Source of the DNA: Leptobrachium leishanense
Lineage: Eukaryota > Chordata > Amphibia > Anura > Megophryidae
Reading direction: 5' to 3'
Assembly (NCBI GenBank): GCA_009667805.1
Contig: CM019072.1
Span: forward strand, 40,169,519-40,233,518
Length of the DNA stretch: 64,000 nt
Both the position numbers and the translations under genes were made by a program. Positions 54,491 to 64,000 of this stretch are shown here, one piece after another. A model generated the notes under the pieces. It saw nothing but the letters and a program-made list of their open reading frames with translations, was not told where the DNA came from and did not search any database. Positions within the stretch are counted from its first letter, which is position 1. Each line of letters opens with the position of its first letter.

Positions 54491-55777
54491 GAGGAGGTGG
54501 TGAAGGGGGGAGGAGATTCTCTCAGGGGGAGCGCAGGAGAGGAGTTTCGGGTGCGGGCCAAAAACAAGGGCCCGGTATTTGGGATATGGAGGTATCGGTC
54601 GGGAAAGGGAGGTGACCCACCGCCTCTGAGGTAGAGGTTGGGGGCAGCCAAGCACTAACCCGAGTGATAAGGATACCTATCCCAGTGGGGGCGTGTGGGG
54701 TCCCTTCCGGAGCCGAAGCGAACCGTTGGCAGAGGTAAAGGACTACAACTCGTGAGTCCGAACGAAGACACCAAATAAACGTAAAAATAGAATATGAGAT
54801 AAAAATACAAATATAGAATACAAAAATTGAACGTCAACTCGTGTAACTCAGTCCCCTCCGACAGGGGCGTTAAAGGTTATAGGCACAAAAGGATGCATAT
54901 GGAACCAAAACAGATGTATCTGACATATAAGAAAACGCAGTAGAAGAGGGCGGAAAGTCGTAGGCCATCCCCTGTATCCCCCACCCACCCCCCTTCAGGC
55001 GATAATACCGTCTAGCGGGCACAAAGCGTTGTAGTAGCGGCCGAGTCTGCGAACTGTCCCCTGTGTGTAGGTCAACTTCTGTCTAGAGTAGGCGGACATC
55101 CAGTGATCGGCGGGCATCAGTTGGGCGGTTGCTGGAAGTGGTAGCCGACCGGGGTATCCCAAAGCGTGTAGGGGAGGGATTGCGTATCCACGGATGTGGC
55201 CGGGGGCATAGGGACCGGGGGCGTATAGTATGGTTAGGTACACCGACGCTGGAAGGTAGCCATCCCCCACCCACCGGGGCGACCGCGGCAGCGTGGCAGG
55301 TGACTGCAGCTCAAGAGCCTGGAGAGGCCGCGAAGGGTGGTGAAAAATAGGGAGAATGGGAGGGGGGTAGGAACGGCTCGGTGGACATTTACGTTGGCCG
55401 AAGGAGGAAGGCCACGGCACATGCCATGAGAAAGCACATCGACCCCGGGGCAGGGGGCCCGCAACGTGGGGAGGTTGGGGCAAGAAAGTCAGCCGCAGCC
55501 TTCAAGGTGTCCCATTGAGATGCGCGATGGCTGGGCACATCGGCCCTGTATGCTGTGTGGGGATTGCCGTGGTGAAGGGTTCTCTCACATCTAGCCGGGT
55601 GAGACGGTGTGCAGGTTTGAGACCATGCGCCATTACTCCCTCCAGTGTCCGAGGAAGCGGCCCATCGAAGCTGGCATCGGCGTGGAGCGATGGGTAATAA
55701 GGCCCGAGGGCCCTGGGCGGAGAACCATGGGGCAGGCCAAACCATGTCGTGTTGTGGGCCGTCTACATAACACCCAC

Positions 55778-56814
55778 TCAGTCCTCCTCGATCGGGGGGA
55801 CCAGAGCGTCAGGTACCGGGGCGTCTCTCATCCGGCGTCGTCTCTGGGGCCGACCAGGGCGACCCGACTCACCCAGGCGCCATACCTCGCTCCTCTCCCA
55901 ATCCTGGATCTCCGACGAGGGCAGGTTCAAAGCGTCAAGGAACGGAGCAACATCAGCCGGGCAGGTGATAGTGTGGGTGGTACCCTCCACGCGTACAGTG
56001 AGTGCAAGTGGGAATCCCCAGCGATATGGGATGTTGTTCCGCTTAAGGGTCTGGGTGACGGGGCAGAGGTAGCGGCGGGCCGCAAGTGTAAATGGCGTCA
56101 GGTCGTGATAAAGTTCTATCGATTGGCCTTCAAAGTCCCACGACCTGGAGGCGCGGGCTCGCTGCATGATCTGGTCCTTTACTCGGTATGAGGCAAAGCA
56201 GCACACCACGTCTCTAGGCGGGTCTCCCTCCGGGGGACGGGGGCGCGGTGAGCTCGGGGAAGATCGATGGCCGCCTGGGGGTCTCGGTCCAGCAGGCCAT
56301 TAAAGAAACGGCGGAGGGTCACTTCAAGGTGCTCGGGGGGGTCCATCTCTTTGAGACCGTGGATGCGGAGATTACACCGCCTGCCGCGATTGTCCAAGTC
56401 ATCGACCAGTCTCCGCAGGCCGGAGTATGCAGGCTCTGTTGAATGAGCTGCTGGGGCCTGGTGAGCGGCCGCCTGCTCAATCTGAGACACGCGGTCGGAG
56501 AGCGCCAAAACTTCCTCTCTTACCCCATCAACGTCGCGCCGGACGGAGCTGTGCAGATCCACCAGCATGTCAGCAAGGTCCGCTTTTGTGGGCATCCCCG
56601 CCAAGAGAGACTCCAGGCGAAGCTCCAGTCTGGTAATTGCGGCAGTCGGGTCCGCGCCGGGGTTTGGAGCAGGAACGGCCGCCATCTTGGGAGCGACCGC
56701 GGGGGGTTCAAGACGCGGCGTTTGGACCAGATAGTCTTCTAACGGGCGGGTGTTTCTCCTCGATGCACTCGCTGGGGTTTTCGGGTCGTTGTTGAGCCTC
56801 TTGCCTCGGACCAT
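55778..56814 (-). pseudogene. L1/Tx1-type ORF1 protein, one frameshift
   Basis: The likely start is MVRGKRLNNDPKTPA at 56814 (an in-frame Met at 56874 is also possible). Order of parts: basic N terminus; coiled coil with ITRLELRLESLLAGMPTKAD and LALSDRVSQIEQAA; RRM start GRRCNLRIHGLKE; then, after a frame change near 56190-56209, the C-terminal domain with LYHDLTPFTLAARRYL and PYRWGFPLAL. The protein is the RNA chaperone of L1. It is related to but clearly different from the half-LINE ORF1, which has RRNIRVRGVPD and YRWGLAGAL. Confidence 0.82.
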
Positions 56815-57025
56815 AGTAGTGCCTAGGCTGAGTATTAAGGTGATGTGTCGGAGGGGGTTACGGAGAGCATTCAATGTGCGGCCATCTTAGTCAGCGGCCC
56901 AGACACGCCCCCTTTAAAAAATATTTGTTAATCTTTAAAACATATTTAGAAATATTCCCAATGAATCTTTTACTGTACTAACATATTTGGCCAGTAGATG
57001 GTGCCATCTACTGCTAAACTGAGTT

Positions 57026-57330
57026 AGATGAGCGCACTATGTGAGCCCGTGCTGACCGGTGTCCGTCGCAGCGTTGGGACGCTGCAAAAGGGCCGGTCAC
57101 ACACTTGTGAATGCGCACGAAATGCGTGCGCCACAAGCGTCCGTTATCCAAACCTCTCTGCCAAAACACTAAGACACGAGTTGACGGAGCTGCAAAGCGC
57201 GATTCTCCATAGGAGGATCGCACTGAGTGCGCTCAGTGAGGTGGCCAGACGAGCGACGAGTGGAAGGAACGTCCGCTCTCACAGACGTTCCTTCCCCTCT
57301 CCAAAGACGCTGGCCTGACACTAGCCTTAG
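57026..57330. mobile_element. MITE related to AGGCTAGGGTCAGAC family, copy e
   Basis: The right end TGACACTAGCCTTAG is typical of the family; the left end GTTAGATGAGCGCACTA is changed. The body shares ACGGAGCTGCAAAGC, AGTGAGGTGGCCAGAC-like GAGGTGGCCAGAC and CTCTCAC(A/G)GA(C/T)GTTCCTTCC words with 58106-58394. The central words ACGTCCGCTCTCACAG and CAGACGTTCC form a hairpin. Confidence 0.62.
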
Positions 57331-58105
57331 AGTTGTAGCCCGGGGTTCACTGCAACAAATGTATCGGCTTGCTGAATGTCTGGAAATTCAGCTAGCGGAT
57401 TTTACAGTTTTAGCTCTTCCGGCATTATGCTGACAGGGATTGCAGAGTGTGCCCCCAAACTAAATTTGTTTGCAGCAAATTTGTTTAATCACTTCACTAC
57501 CGCGATCGAGCTAAACACTGCAGTTACTTGAATCTCCAAGCATTTCAGCAGCTTCTGGGTCCTCTGTCATGGCACTTTTCAGTTCAGAGCTATAAATTTG
57601 CAATAATCTAAACTAAATCGAAAGGCCCCATTACTGGTAAAAAAGGAGTCAGTACATGAAAGGGAACAAAAAAAAAAATTCTGTGCAAGACAATTTTCCT
57701 TACCATCTTTAACACACCAGCAAGCGCATCCTGATACCAGCGGCAACAATGGTATCAGCTCCTAGAGATGGGACTCCATGGAGCCCAGGGTGTCCCAACT
57801 GGGAGCGCACATAGCCGCCGTGAATAAAACACTGAGGGACACTAGCAACCATTTGCTCCCAGTCTCCTGTGGTGAGATGAAGTGGCAGATCGTGCAGTCC
57901 TCTCCACTGTGGGATGAGAGGAAAGGAATTTATCAACTCTCAGAACCTAGTGTTATTTCTTTGAGAAGTACTAGCTCCAGCAAGCAGAACGGGCTACCAT
58001 GGAATAAGCTTGTGCTTATAAAACCAGGAGCAAATGCACATCTCCTATACAAGGTAAAAGGAGATATTAAGCTACAGTAGGGTCGTGCTACGCCATGCTA
58101 AGCCC

Positions 58106-58394
58106 TTAGGTCCAGGGTCAGTTGTGCGCACTACGTGCACCCATACTGACGTGCCTTACAGAGTCACTCGCAGCGTTGTGATGCTGTGACGGGGCTGGCC
58201 ACATGCTGTTGTGCACGCAACAGCGGCCGTGCAGCAGCCCACTCCGTCAAAGCACTAGGACGCGCGTTGACGGAGCTGCAAAGCACGATCCTCCACTAAC
58301 AGCGAGGTGGCCAGACTGGCGTTGAGTGGAACATCCACTCTCACGGATGTTCCTTCCACTCTTCAACAATGCTCCTCCGACCCCAGCCCAAGTG
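58106..58394. mobile_element. MITE related to AGGCTAGGGTCAGAC family, copy f
   Basis: The left end TAGGTCCAGGGTCAGTTGTG and right end CGACCCCAGCCCAAG are decayed family termini. The body is a close relative of 57026-57330 with the same order of blocks. About 1.1 kb separates the two. The stretch 57335-58100 between them holds no element or gene I recognise. Confidence 0.6.
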
Positions 58395-58410
58395 TGTAAA
58401 AAGCCATTAA

Positions 58411-59130
58411 CCCCTTCTCTGCTGAGCCATTTCACCTCTGTGTGCTGAGCTCATTTGTACCTGTTTGCTCATCAGGTTTAAATGTGATTTGGAGTCACGT
58501 TCTATTATACAACCCAGACATATATATATATATATATATAATTATTTCCTTTTTTTTCAGTAGACTCATATCATTATATGCATACGTCATGCCTTGCCTG
58601 ACATAACAAAAAAATGCAATAAAATGTGAATTTCCAATAATCTAGTGTGTAAAGTGATTCTCTCCCCCCCCCCCCATTTTATTATCTGAGCCTTTGCGGT
58701 TATATATTCTATGTTAAATATATGCTGGTTTCAAAAAAAATTAGAAATGGGGACTTGTATTTTCCCAGAAAAAAAACCACATGATTTTTAGCTACCCCCC
58801 ATAGTGCACTATCATTGCTCACATAATTGAAATGGGACTATTGCATTAATAAAAAAATAAATAATATAAAAAAATATATATGTTTCCTTACTTTGGAAAA
58901 GCCATGCTCTGGCCTTTCCAGTGATACTAAACCTGCCGGGGTTCAAAGGAACCCATCTCCACCATAGGATTTCCTTGGGAAATCTCCAGGGCAACTAGGG
59001 GTTCCCCAGCTAACTGACATCGCGCCATGCTCGATGTCAGATGACGAGGGGGGACCCAGAGGTGGAGCTGTCATCTAATATGGTGGCCCCCACCGGAACT
59101 AGGCTGTGATCCGGCACCAAATGGCACTGG
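58411..59130. mobile_element. TTAA-type element, right end lost
   Basis: After TTAA at 58407-58410 the sequence CCCCTTCTCTGCTGAGCC and CTGTGTGCTGAGCTCATTTG matches the left end of 13037-15022. The following order of blocks also matches (ACATATATATATA, GCGGTTATATATTCTATG, TTGCATTAATAAAA, GGCCATGCTCTGGCCTTTCC-like). The right half and terminal repeat are missing near 59130, where Penelope-like DNA begins. Confidence 0.68.
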
Positions 59131-59159
59131 ATCATGGACTGTCAAGCCGGAAATGTGAG

Positions 59160-59470
59160 GACAACTAAAAAAACGGAAGTGCGCCACGCTATGCTCCGTG
59201 AAACGTGGGTGATTACAACACACATGCACAAGATGGCGGCGCCCATAGTAACACGCGGGGCTCCCAAACGGAGGCGTGCAACGCACACACCAATTACGAA
59301 TTAACGACATGTGGGGACATTTATCTTTAACTATGGGGACTATAAATGGACACACAAAATGCATTGGCCTGTAAGCCAGCTGATGAAGCGGCTTTCCACT
59401 GCGAAACGCGTCCTGGTCATTTGCACAGCCTTGCTGGATGTTTATACAGCTTTGATTAATCTAGATCCCT
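59160..59470 (+). mobile_element. Penelope-like terminal fragment
   Basis: The fragment carries the hammerhead core at 59371-59418 near its 3' side and no protein. The words ATGGCGGCGCCCATAGTAAC and CACGCGGGGCTCCCAAACG in it are typical of GC-rich Penelope terminal sequences in my judgement, but the assignment rests mainly on the ribozyme. It lies between a broken TTAA element and a hAT-containing repeat. Confidence 0.6.
59371..59418 (+). ncRNA. Hammerhead ribozyme core, type I, Penelope type
   Basis: The intact box CTGATGA lies at 59380-59386. Stem II pairs GCGG (59388-59391) with CTGC (59399-59402), including one G-U pair, around a 7-base loop; one extra A (59387) sits between the box and stem II. 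GAAA follows at 59403-59406, then the minimal stem III CGCG and the cleavage pair TC (59411-59412). Stem I pairs GCCAG (59375-59379) with CTGGT (59413-59417). This matches the small hammerheads known in Penelope-like elements. Self-cleavage would fall after C59412. Confidence 0.75.
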
Positions 59471-59473
59471 AAC

Positions 59474-61068
59474 GGTTATTCAAAGCGAATCAAAAAGTCA
59501 CTGCACGTTCGGTGACTTTTCGTTCAATTCGGTGGGATTTGGTGATCCATTTCAGCAACCCTGCGGTGTATTCAGCAAGCACCACAGGGCCTTCGTAGTG
59601 CAGGGAAAAGCCGCCGCAAACCCGACGAACACTCACCGCAAAACCCAGGTAAATGCACACTGAAACCCGCAAAAACATCTGGATTAACCCTGCCGTACAC
59701 ACCAGAGAAACCCTAGCAGTAGCCGATCACAGCGCAGAGGAGCTGCTGGAAAAACTGAACACCACAGACGAAGAGAGTGAAAAAAAAGTACGCTTGAATG
59801 TTTGAAAAGTGAAACGCTGTTTGCAAAGAAACTAGACATGTGCACAGCACAAAATTTCGTTTTGAACTAATGGATTAGTCCTAAAATGCAATTTATTTAG
59901 TTGCTAAAGAAATTTGTTTTCTGTTCTTTAGTATGAAAACTAATTTCATTCATCCGAAAATCAAAAAATACAATTACTATTGTAGTGGCTCCTCAGAGGG
60001 CTGAGAAAGCTGCTTGTTACAGTATCTCTCACTCTCAGCACAATGTGTCAGGCAAAGCTGTTACAGTAACTGACTGCTGCGCATCACAGCGCTCAGAGTT
60101 TCAGCCAAACTAGTAAATAATATTTTTATATATAAGAGGTTATAACAATATTATTTCCTTGTTTTACTGAAACTCTGAGCACTGTGATGAGCAGCAGTCA
60201 GTTACTGTATCAGCTGAGCCTGATACATTGTACTGAGAGATAATATAACAAGCAGCCGATCTCAGCGCTCACAGACACTGGATTTAAAGGGCTAAAAAAA
60301 ATGCTCCTCTCTGTATATTGTATAGAACATCCTCCTGCATTAATTAATTGCTTAGAACATCCTCCAGCATTAATCATTGCTGGTCTCCTTCACTCAATGT
60401 AATATTACAAAAAGGACTGAAACTAAAATGTAGTGCATTTTATTTTAGTTTCTTTCGTTTTTTGTACTTAGCAGTTTCGTATCTTTTGAGCCATACGAAA
60501 ACTAAATTATCCCAAAATTCTGACTAAATCGTTTTAGTACTAAAACGAATGCACATGTCTAAAAGAAACTACAGAACGAAAATGTCTGAAATTTACATAT
60601 AAGATCTAATGGATGATAATAAAAAGGGCTGTTAAAGAAAAAACGATTTAAAAAGGCAAAAAATTTTCACCAAAAAAAAATCCCGAAAAATGCCTAAAAG
60701 ATCCTAAAAATAAAAAAAACTTTACTGCACAATATTATAAACGGTTTTAGATATTGCATTAGAACAGGAATGTTTTTAACATTGAAGCCTATGGGATTCG
60801 CCTGAATAAACTTGTCGAATTAAAGCACCGAATGGCAGGGCATTTTGGCAACCTTTCACTGCTGGTTTTTGTTCTCTGAATAGCTGAAGCATTGCTTCTC
60901 TATGGGGATTTCACTGCCTTCGGACAGGCACCGTATGTGCAGGCAATTCGCAAACATTTGGCGAACTGCCTGCTTTCTGGATAGCCAAATGGCCAGGAAA
61001 GGTAACCGAACACTGAATTTCAGCGTTCGGTTACCTTTTGGCCCCAATTCGGATCTCTTTGAATAACC
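59474..61068. mobile_element. MITE with GGTTATTCAAAG ends
   Basis: The ends GGTTATTCAAAG and CTTTGAATAACC are perfect 12-bp inverted repeats about 1.6 kb apart; without the nested hAT element it would be about 0.86 kb. Near both ends GGTTATTC/TTCGGTGA-type words recur in complement (for example CAAACGGTGA-like TTCGGTGACTTTTCG and CGAACACTGAA). No coding region was found. The target duplication is unclear. Confidence 0.68.
59833..60561. mobile_element. hAT-type MITE nested in the previous repeat
   Basis: The 729-bp element begins TAGACATGTGCACAGCAC and ends TGCACATGTCTA. A perfect 8-bp duplication, AAAGAAAC, lies at 59825-59832 and 60562-60569. The interior has long complementary arms, for example GAGTTTCAG and CTGAAACTC near 60095 and 60167, and CAGTAACTGACTGCTG with its complement. 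It carries no transposase. Confidence 0.88.
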
Positions 61069-61069
61069 T

Positions 61070-62565
61070 GTATATGCTATTTAGAATTAATACATTGATC
61101 GTTACTCACTGCACCAACATGAGTTTTTTGTGTGAGTACACACACACACCCCCACCCATTTATGGGAGCCATCTGAATTCTGAGGGCGATTCATAGCACA
61201 AGAACCAGATACATTCACATTCTAGAGGCTATGGCTACACCAATATCTTGTCATTTGGCTGTGAAGAGGTATTTATCACCTCCACCTCCAGTGAGTATAA
61301 CAGCAGTTTGTTACTTCAGATGCCCTCAGCTTACATGGGTGGGTGGGGCTACCACAACAGACCGTATCACAGCTCTCCCACATACACTGCTTAAACAGCA
61401 CACAATGGTGTCCAACCAGACAACTAATGAGCTTGCAACACGATATGTACACAATATGTATACATTCCTACCAGTCACCCAATGCTTGCTGAGATGAATG
61501 CCTAAATATTTGCTTTAGTTTGCTGAATCCCCCTGTGAAAAGGAGAACGTCTTAAACTCCTCAGGAGACTGCTTCTCCAAGGTAATGCTCCTTGTTAAAT
61601 AATTAAAATCAAATCAATATTCCTATTCATATTTACCAAACAAGTTATATCTCTGTTGCTGCTGTCGGTCCATTTCACAGAGAAACTTATTTAAATCGCA
61701 GCACTACATTGGCCAACAGGAGAGCAAAAGAAGACAACCACATAAGATGTAAAGTAGAATTGTTCTCAGCATATTCCTGTTTATCAGGCTCTAATATAGA
61801 ACAAAAGGGTGTGGTACAACAGACAATCATGAACCAGATCATGTCAGTGTTCAAATGACGCAGATATTTGCCACGTCTGATATATGTAAAGCATATGTGG
61901 TTAAGTTTACCTTTTAACGTTTGGAGTAACAAACATTCCTAACCTGCCCAAAATCACATGTCATAGAAAGAAGGGGGAAGGGAGAACCATAGCCCGTCTG
62001 TATTAGAACACACTTTCAAACTAAATGGGGCACATTAAAAAGGTATTTGAATCACCATATTTATATATTCATACAGGAAATTAAAAGATAATTTTACGCT
62101 CCTCCTGGGTGTTACTCGTTATGCAGAGCCTGTGAGAATCCCACACCCAATAGGTTAAGGAATATTGGGACTTTGGACCACATTTGTTAAATTTTACAAA
62201 GGGTTTAATTAACCACAAAGATCCACACTTTTTTTTTTTTAAACACACACACATACAGCGAGAGGCTCGCTGAACAGAGTAAAGCTTTTATTCCAAAAAT
62301 AAAAGGATCTGGAGCTGCTGTTTCATATAAATAAATCTTTAATAATTTAACAAAACACTTTACAATTTAAACTAACCTTAGAAGGCAAAACAAGAGGGAA
62401 GAGTTAAAAATTAAAGGATATGGTCTTAAATAACATCCACAACCATAACTTGAGTATGTGAAGCTTTAGGATGTGGAAACAATGAAGTTTAATAAAGACA
62501 GTCCTGCATTACTAGTATAAAATGACCATGTACTTAATAGTTACTTTATGTTCTGCAAAAACACT
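61070..62565. other. Intergenic DNA without recognised features
   Basis: No transposon end, exon or RNA gene was recognised. Short runs (CA near 61137-61150, T run near 62230) are the only simple repeats. ORFs are below 90 codons and have no known motif. Confidence 0.5.
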
Positions 62566-62996
62566 AAGGCTGGGGTCAGACCAGCGCACTTTTAACGTGC
62601 GTTCTGGCGCACATAATTACGGCCGCACTAGCAGCAGATGACGGGCAATGACGGCCAATATACGATGTACGGCCGCACAAAAGTCCGGCCGTGCAACGCA
62701 AGTGGAATTTGAACGCATTTTTCTGAGAACGCTGAACCGCTAGTACTGACGTGCTGAGTGCGCAGCTGCGGCATAGCAGCGTGTGTGCGTGATTAGGAGA
62801 TGTCAGACACTGCTAATGTCCAGCCTACATAACGTCCAGACGCAAAAAGAGTTTTATTGACGATCCGTACAAAATCACGCCCGAAAATGCGCGTCGTCTG
62901 ACCGTTTTTGCGCATTCCGTGAAAAAATACGTCAATGCGTTCGGACGCACTTTTTCACGTTCGCGGGGAAAAATACTTTCGTCTGACCCTAGCCTA
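62566..62996. mobile_element. AGGCTAGGGTCAGAC-type MITE, copy 3
   Basis: The ends AAGGCTGGGGTCAGACCAGC and GTCTGACCCTAGCCT bound about 430 bp that match copies 1 and 2 in inverse internal orientation (GTGCAACGCAAGTGG, CAGTGTCTGACATCTCC in complement, AACGTCCAGACGCAAAAAG). Flanking ACT words on the left and AACT on the right might be remnants of a short duplication. Confidence 0.78.
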
Positions 62997-64000
62997 AACT
63001 GAAAGCCACTTTCACAACAAGGAAACATTAGAAGTTTTACCATTTAAAGTGCTAATTTCATATTGTGTATAGCGACGGTGAAAGTATAAAATAAAATATT
63101 GTTTTTGTATGTTAAACCTGGAGGGGGGAAAAAAAATGATTCTGCAGTGAAATGCACATAGAGAAAACCCAAAGAGGACAAGACTGGATCTCTTCAATTA
63201 AAATCACTTACTTTTGAATGTATATGTTCTGCCATGTAAGTCCCACATTTGAGCAAGTATAGGTCAATACAGATACGCTCCTGAAGAAGAGGGTGGATGA
63301 ATCAAGGACAGACACACACACTCTGAGGAAGTGCAGAGAGGAAACCAGGGCGAAATACATTTTAGCAGGAGACCACTGTATTATACATTTTATGCTTTAA
63401 AAATAAACATATTGATAATCTTCTCTCCAGAGAAGGGTTTATTATTGAAGAGTAGGTTGCAAAAAGAATTAGGGGTTTTGCAAAGCATTCTAGATTACGG
63501 AATGAAGGCCATAAATGGTTGCCTTTATTAACCCACAAGGGGCTTATATGACACTAGAGTGTGTCACAATTCATTGAGTGGTAGTCTTTGGACAAATTTG
63601 CACGATGTACCACATATTGGTTTTTCTATCCAACTATATACACCCTATTCCAGTGGTAACATATGGAGAAAAATGTAATCAAGAGTAGAAAGAACACCAA
63701 CCTACTTTAGTCAAGGTGTTAACAGCCATTGTGCGACTCCATAAAGGGCGAGCGATCAATAGCTTCTACATCACTTCTATTTTAATTTGAGAATGACTTT
63801 ATTTGTTCTAGTCTAGATATGCCAATATACATTAGGGGAAAATAGGAGATAAATCCAGGTCTGAATTCCTTCACTGAAAGCAGATCATTTGAAGTCCATA
63901 GAATCCATAATAGTCAAGCCTCGTATTTTTGGAGTTTTGTTCGTTACATGATGATGTATTTTGCAAAGAAAAATGTTAGATTTATTTTAGGATGCTTGAT
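62997..64000. other. Intergenic DNA, possible Penelope relic
   Basis: Near 63320-63350 the order CTGAGGAAGTGC ... GCGAAATACATT followed by AAAAATAAACATATTG resembles a much decayed Penelope terminus, but none of the key ribozyme bases survive together. Otherwise nothing is recognised to the window end. Confidence 0.3.

Larger units (their letters stand above)
49743..56912 (-). mobile_element. L1/Tx1-type LINE, near full length
   Basis: The 7.2-kb element lies on the - strand. Imperfect A/T-rich duplications TTTAAAAAAATAT (49730-49742) and TTTAAAAAATAT (56913-56924) flank it. Its 5' end starts GGGGGCGTGTCTGGGCC, followed by ORF1 (56814-55778), a spacer with a purine/pyrimidine-biased tract, ORF2 (54246 to about 50405) and a 3' UTR ending in a short A run. 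The parts are all present and in L1 order. Only a handful of frameshifts break the frames. The element could have supplied ORF2 protein to half-LINEs if it or siblings were active. Confidence 0.9.

Noticed and set aside
53863..54651. N-terminal extension of L1 ORF2 before 54246, rich in Pro, Phe and Ser
   Set aside because: The extension translates the purine/pyrimidine-biased spacer tract. The endonuclease starts normally after the Met at 54246.
63310..63355. Possible hammerhead near CTGAGGAAGTGC
   Set aside because: GAAAC and CGCGTC are missing. Only the general layout of a Penelope end is left.

Overview
The window is vertebrate nuclear DNA, most likely from an anuran amphibian. It holds small exons with consensus GT/AG splice sites separated by introns of 2 to 16 kb. 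The introns carry the mix of transposons typical of large frog genomes: DIRS, Penelope, L1/Tx1-type LINE, CR1/L2/Rex1-type LINE, Tc1, hAT, TTAA-type and Harbinger-type elements. The species assignment is an inference from this repeat mix and from protein similarity. No rRNA, tRNA, CRISPR or bacterial-type operon was seen.

One host gene was recognised, on the + strand: the translin-associated factor X interacting protein 1 gene (TSNAXIP1). Six coding exons were found at 9917-10043, 15122-15215, 30967-31163, 33453-33588, 44031-44200 and 48628-48756. Their phases fit together without a break. They encode 283 codons of the conserved N-terminal and coiled-coil region and end in a stop at 48754-48756, followed by AATAAA at 48807. 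The start codon and first exon(s) lie upstream of the window or were not recognised. The last exon ends soon after the conserved coiled coil, so this gene model is much shorter at the C terminus than the long mammalian isoform as I remember it.

Almost everything else is transposable-element DNA, often nested. Region 2.0-8.9 kb is one CR1/L2/Rex1-like LINE broken by a Harbinger-like MITE, a hAT MITE and a 2.5 kb insertion that itself holds a half-LINE (L1 ORF1 only). Intron 1 has Tc1 and TTAA-element nests. Intron 2 (15.7 kb) holds four MITEs, a Tc1 element split by a second half-LINE, and a head-to-head palindrome of two Penelope-like elements, each arm carrying a different later insertion. 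Intron 4 carries a decayed DIRS retrotransposon with inverted termini and an internal complementary region. Downstream of the gene, 49.7-56.9 kb is a nearly complete L1/Tx1-type LINE on the - strand, broken only by a few frameshifts. The last 7 kb is MITEs and a Penelope terminal fragment with a hammerhead-ribozyme core.

The most interesting points are: (1) a two-copy half-LINE family with target-site duplications and only ORF1, analogous to mammalian HAL1; (2) hammerhead-ribozyme cores in Penelope termini, from a nearly canonical one at 59371-59418 to decayed ones; (3) the Penelope palindrome, whose two arms serve as natural empty sites for each other's insertions; (4) frameshifts that fall mostly in homopolymers, which may be residual long-read errors.
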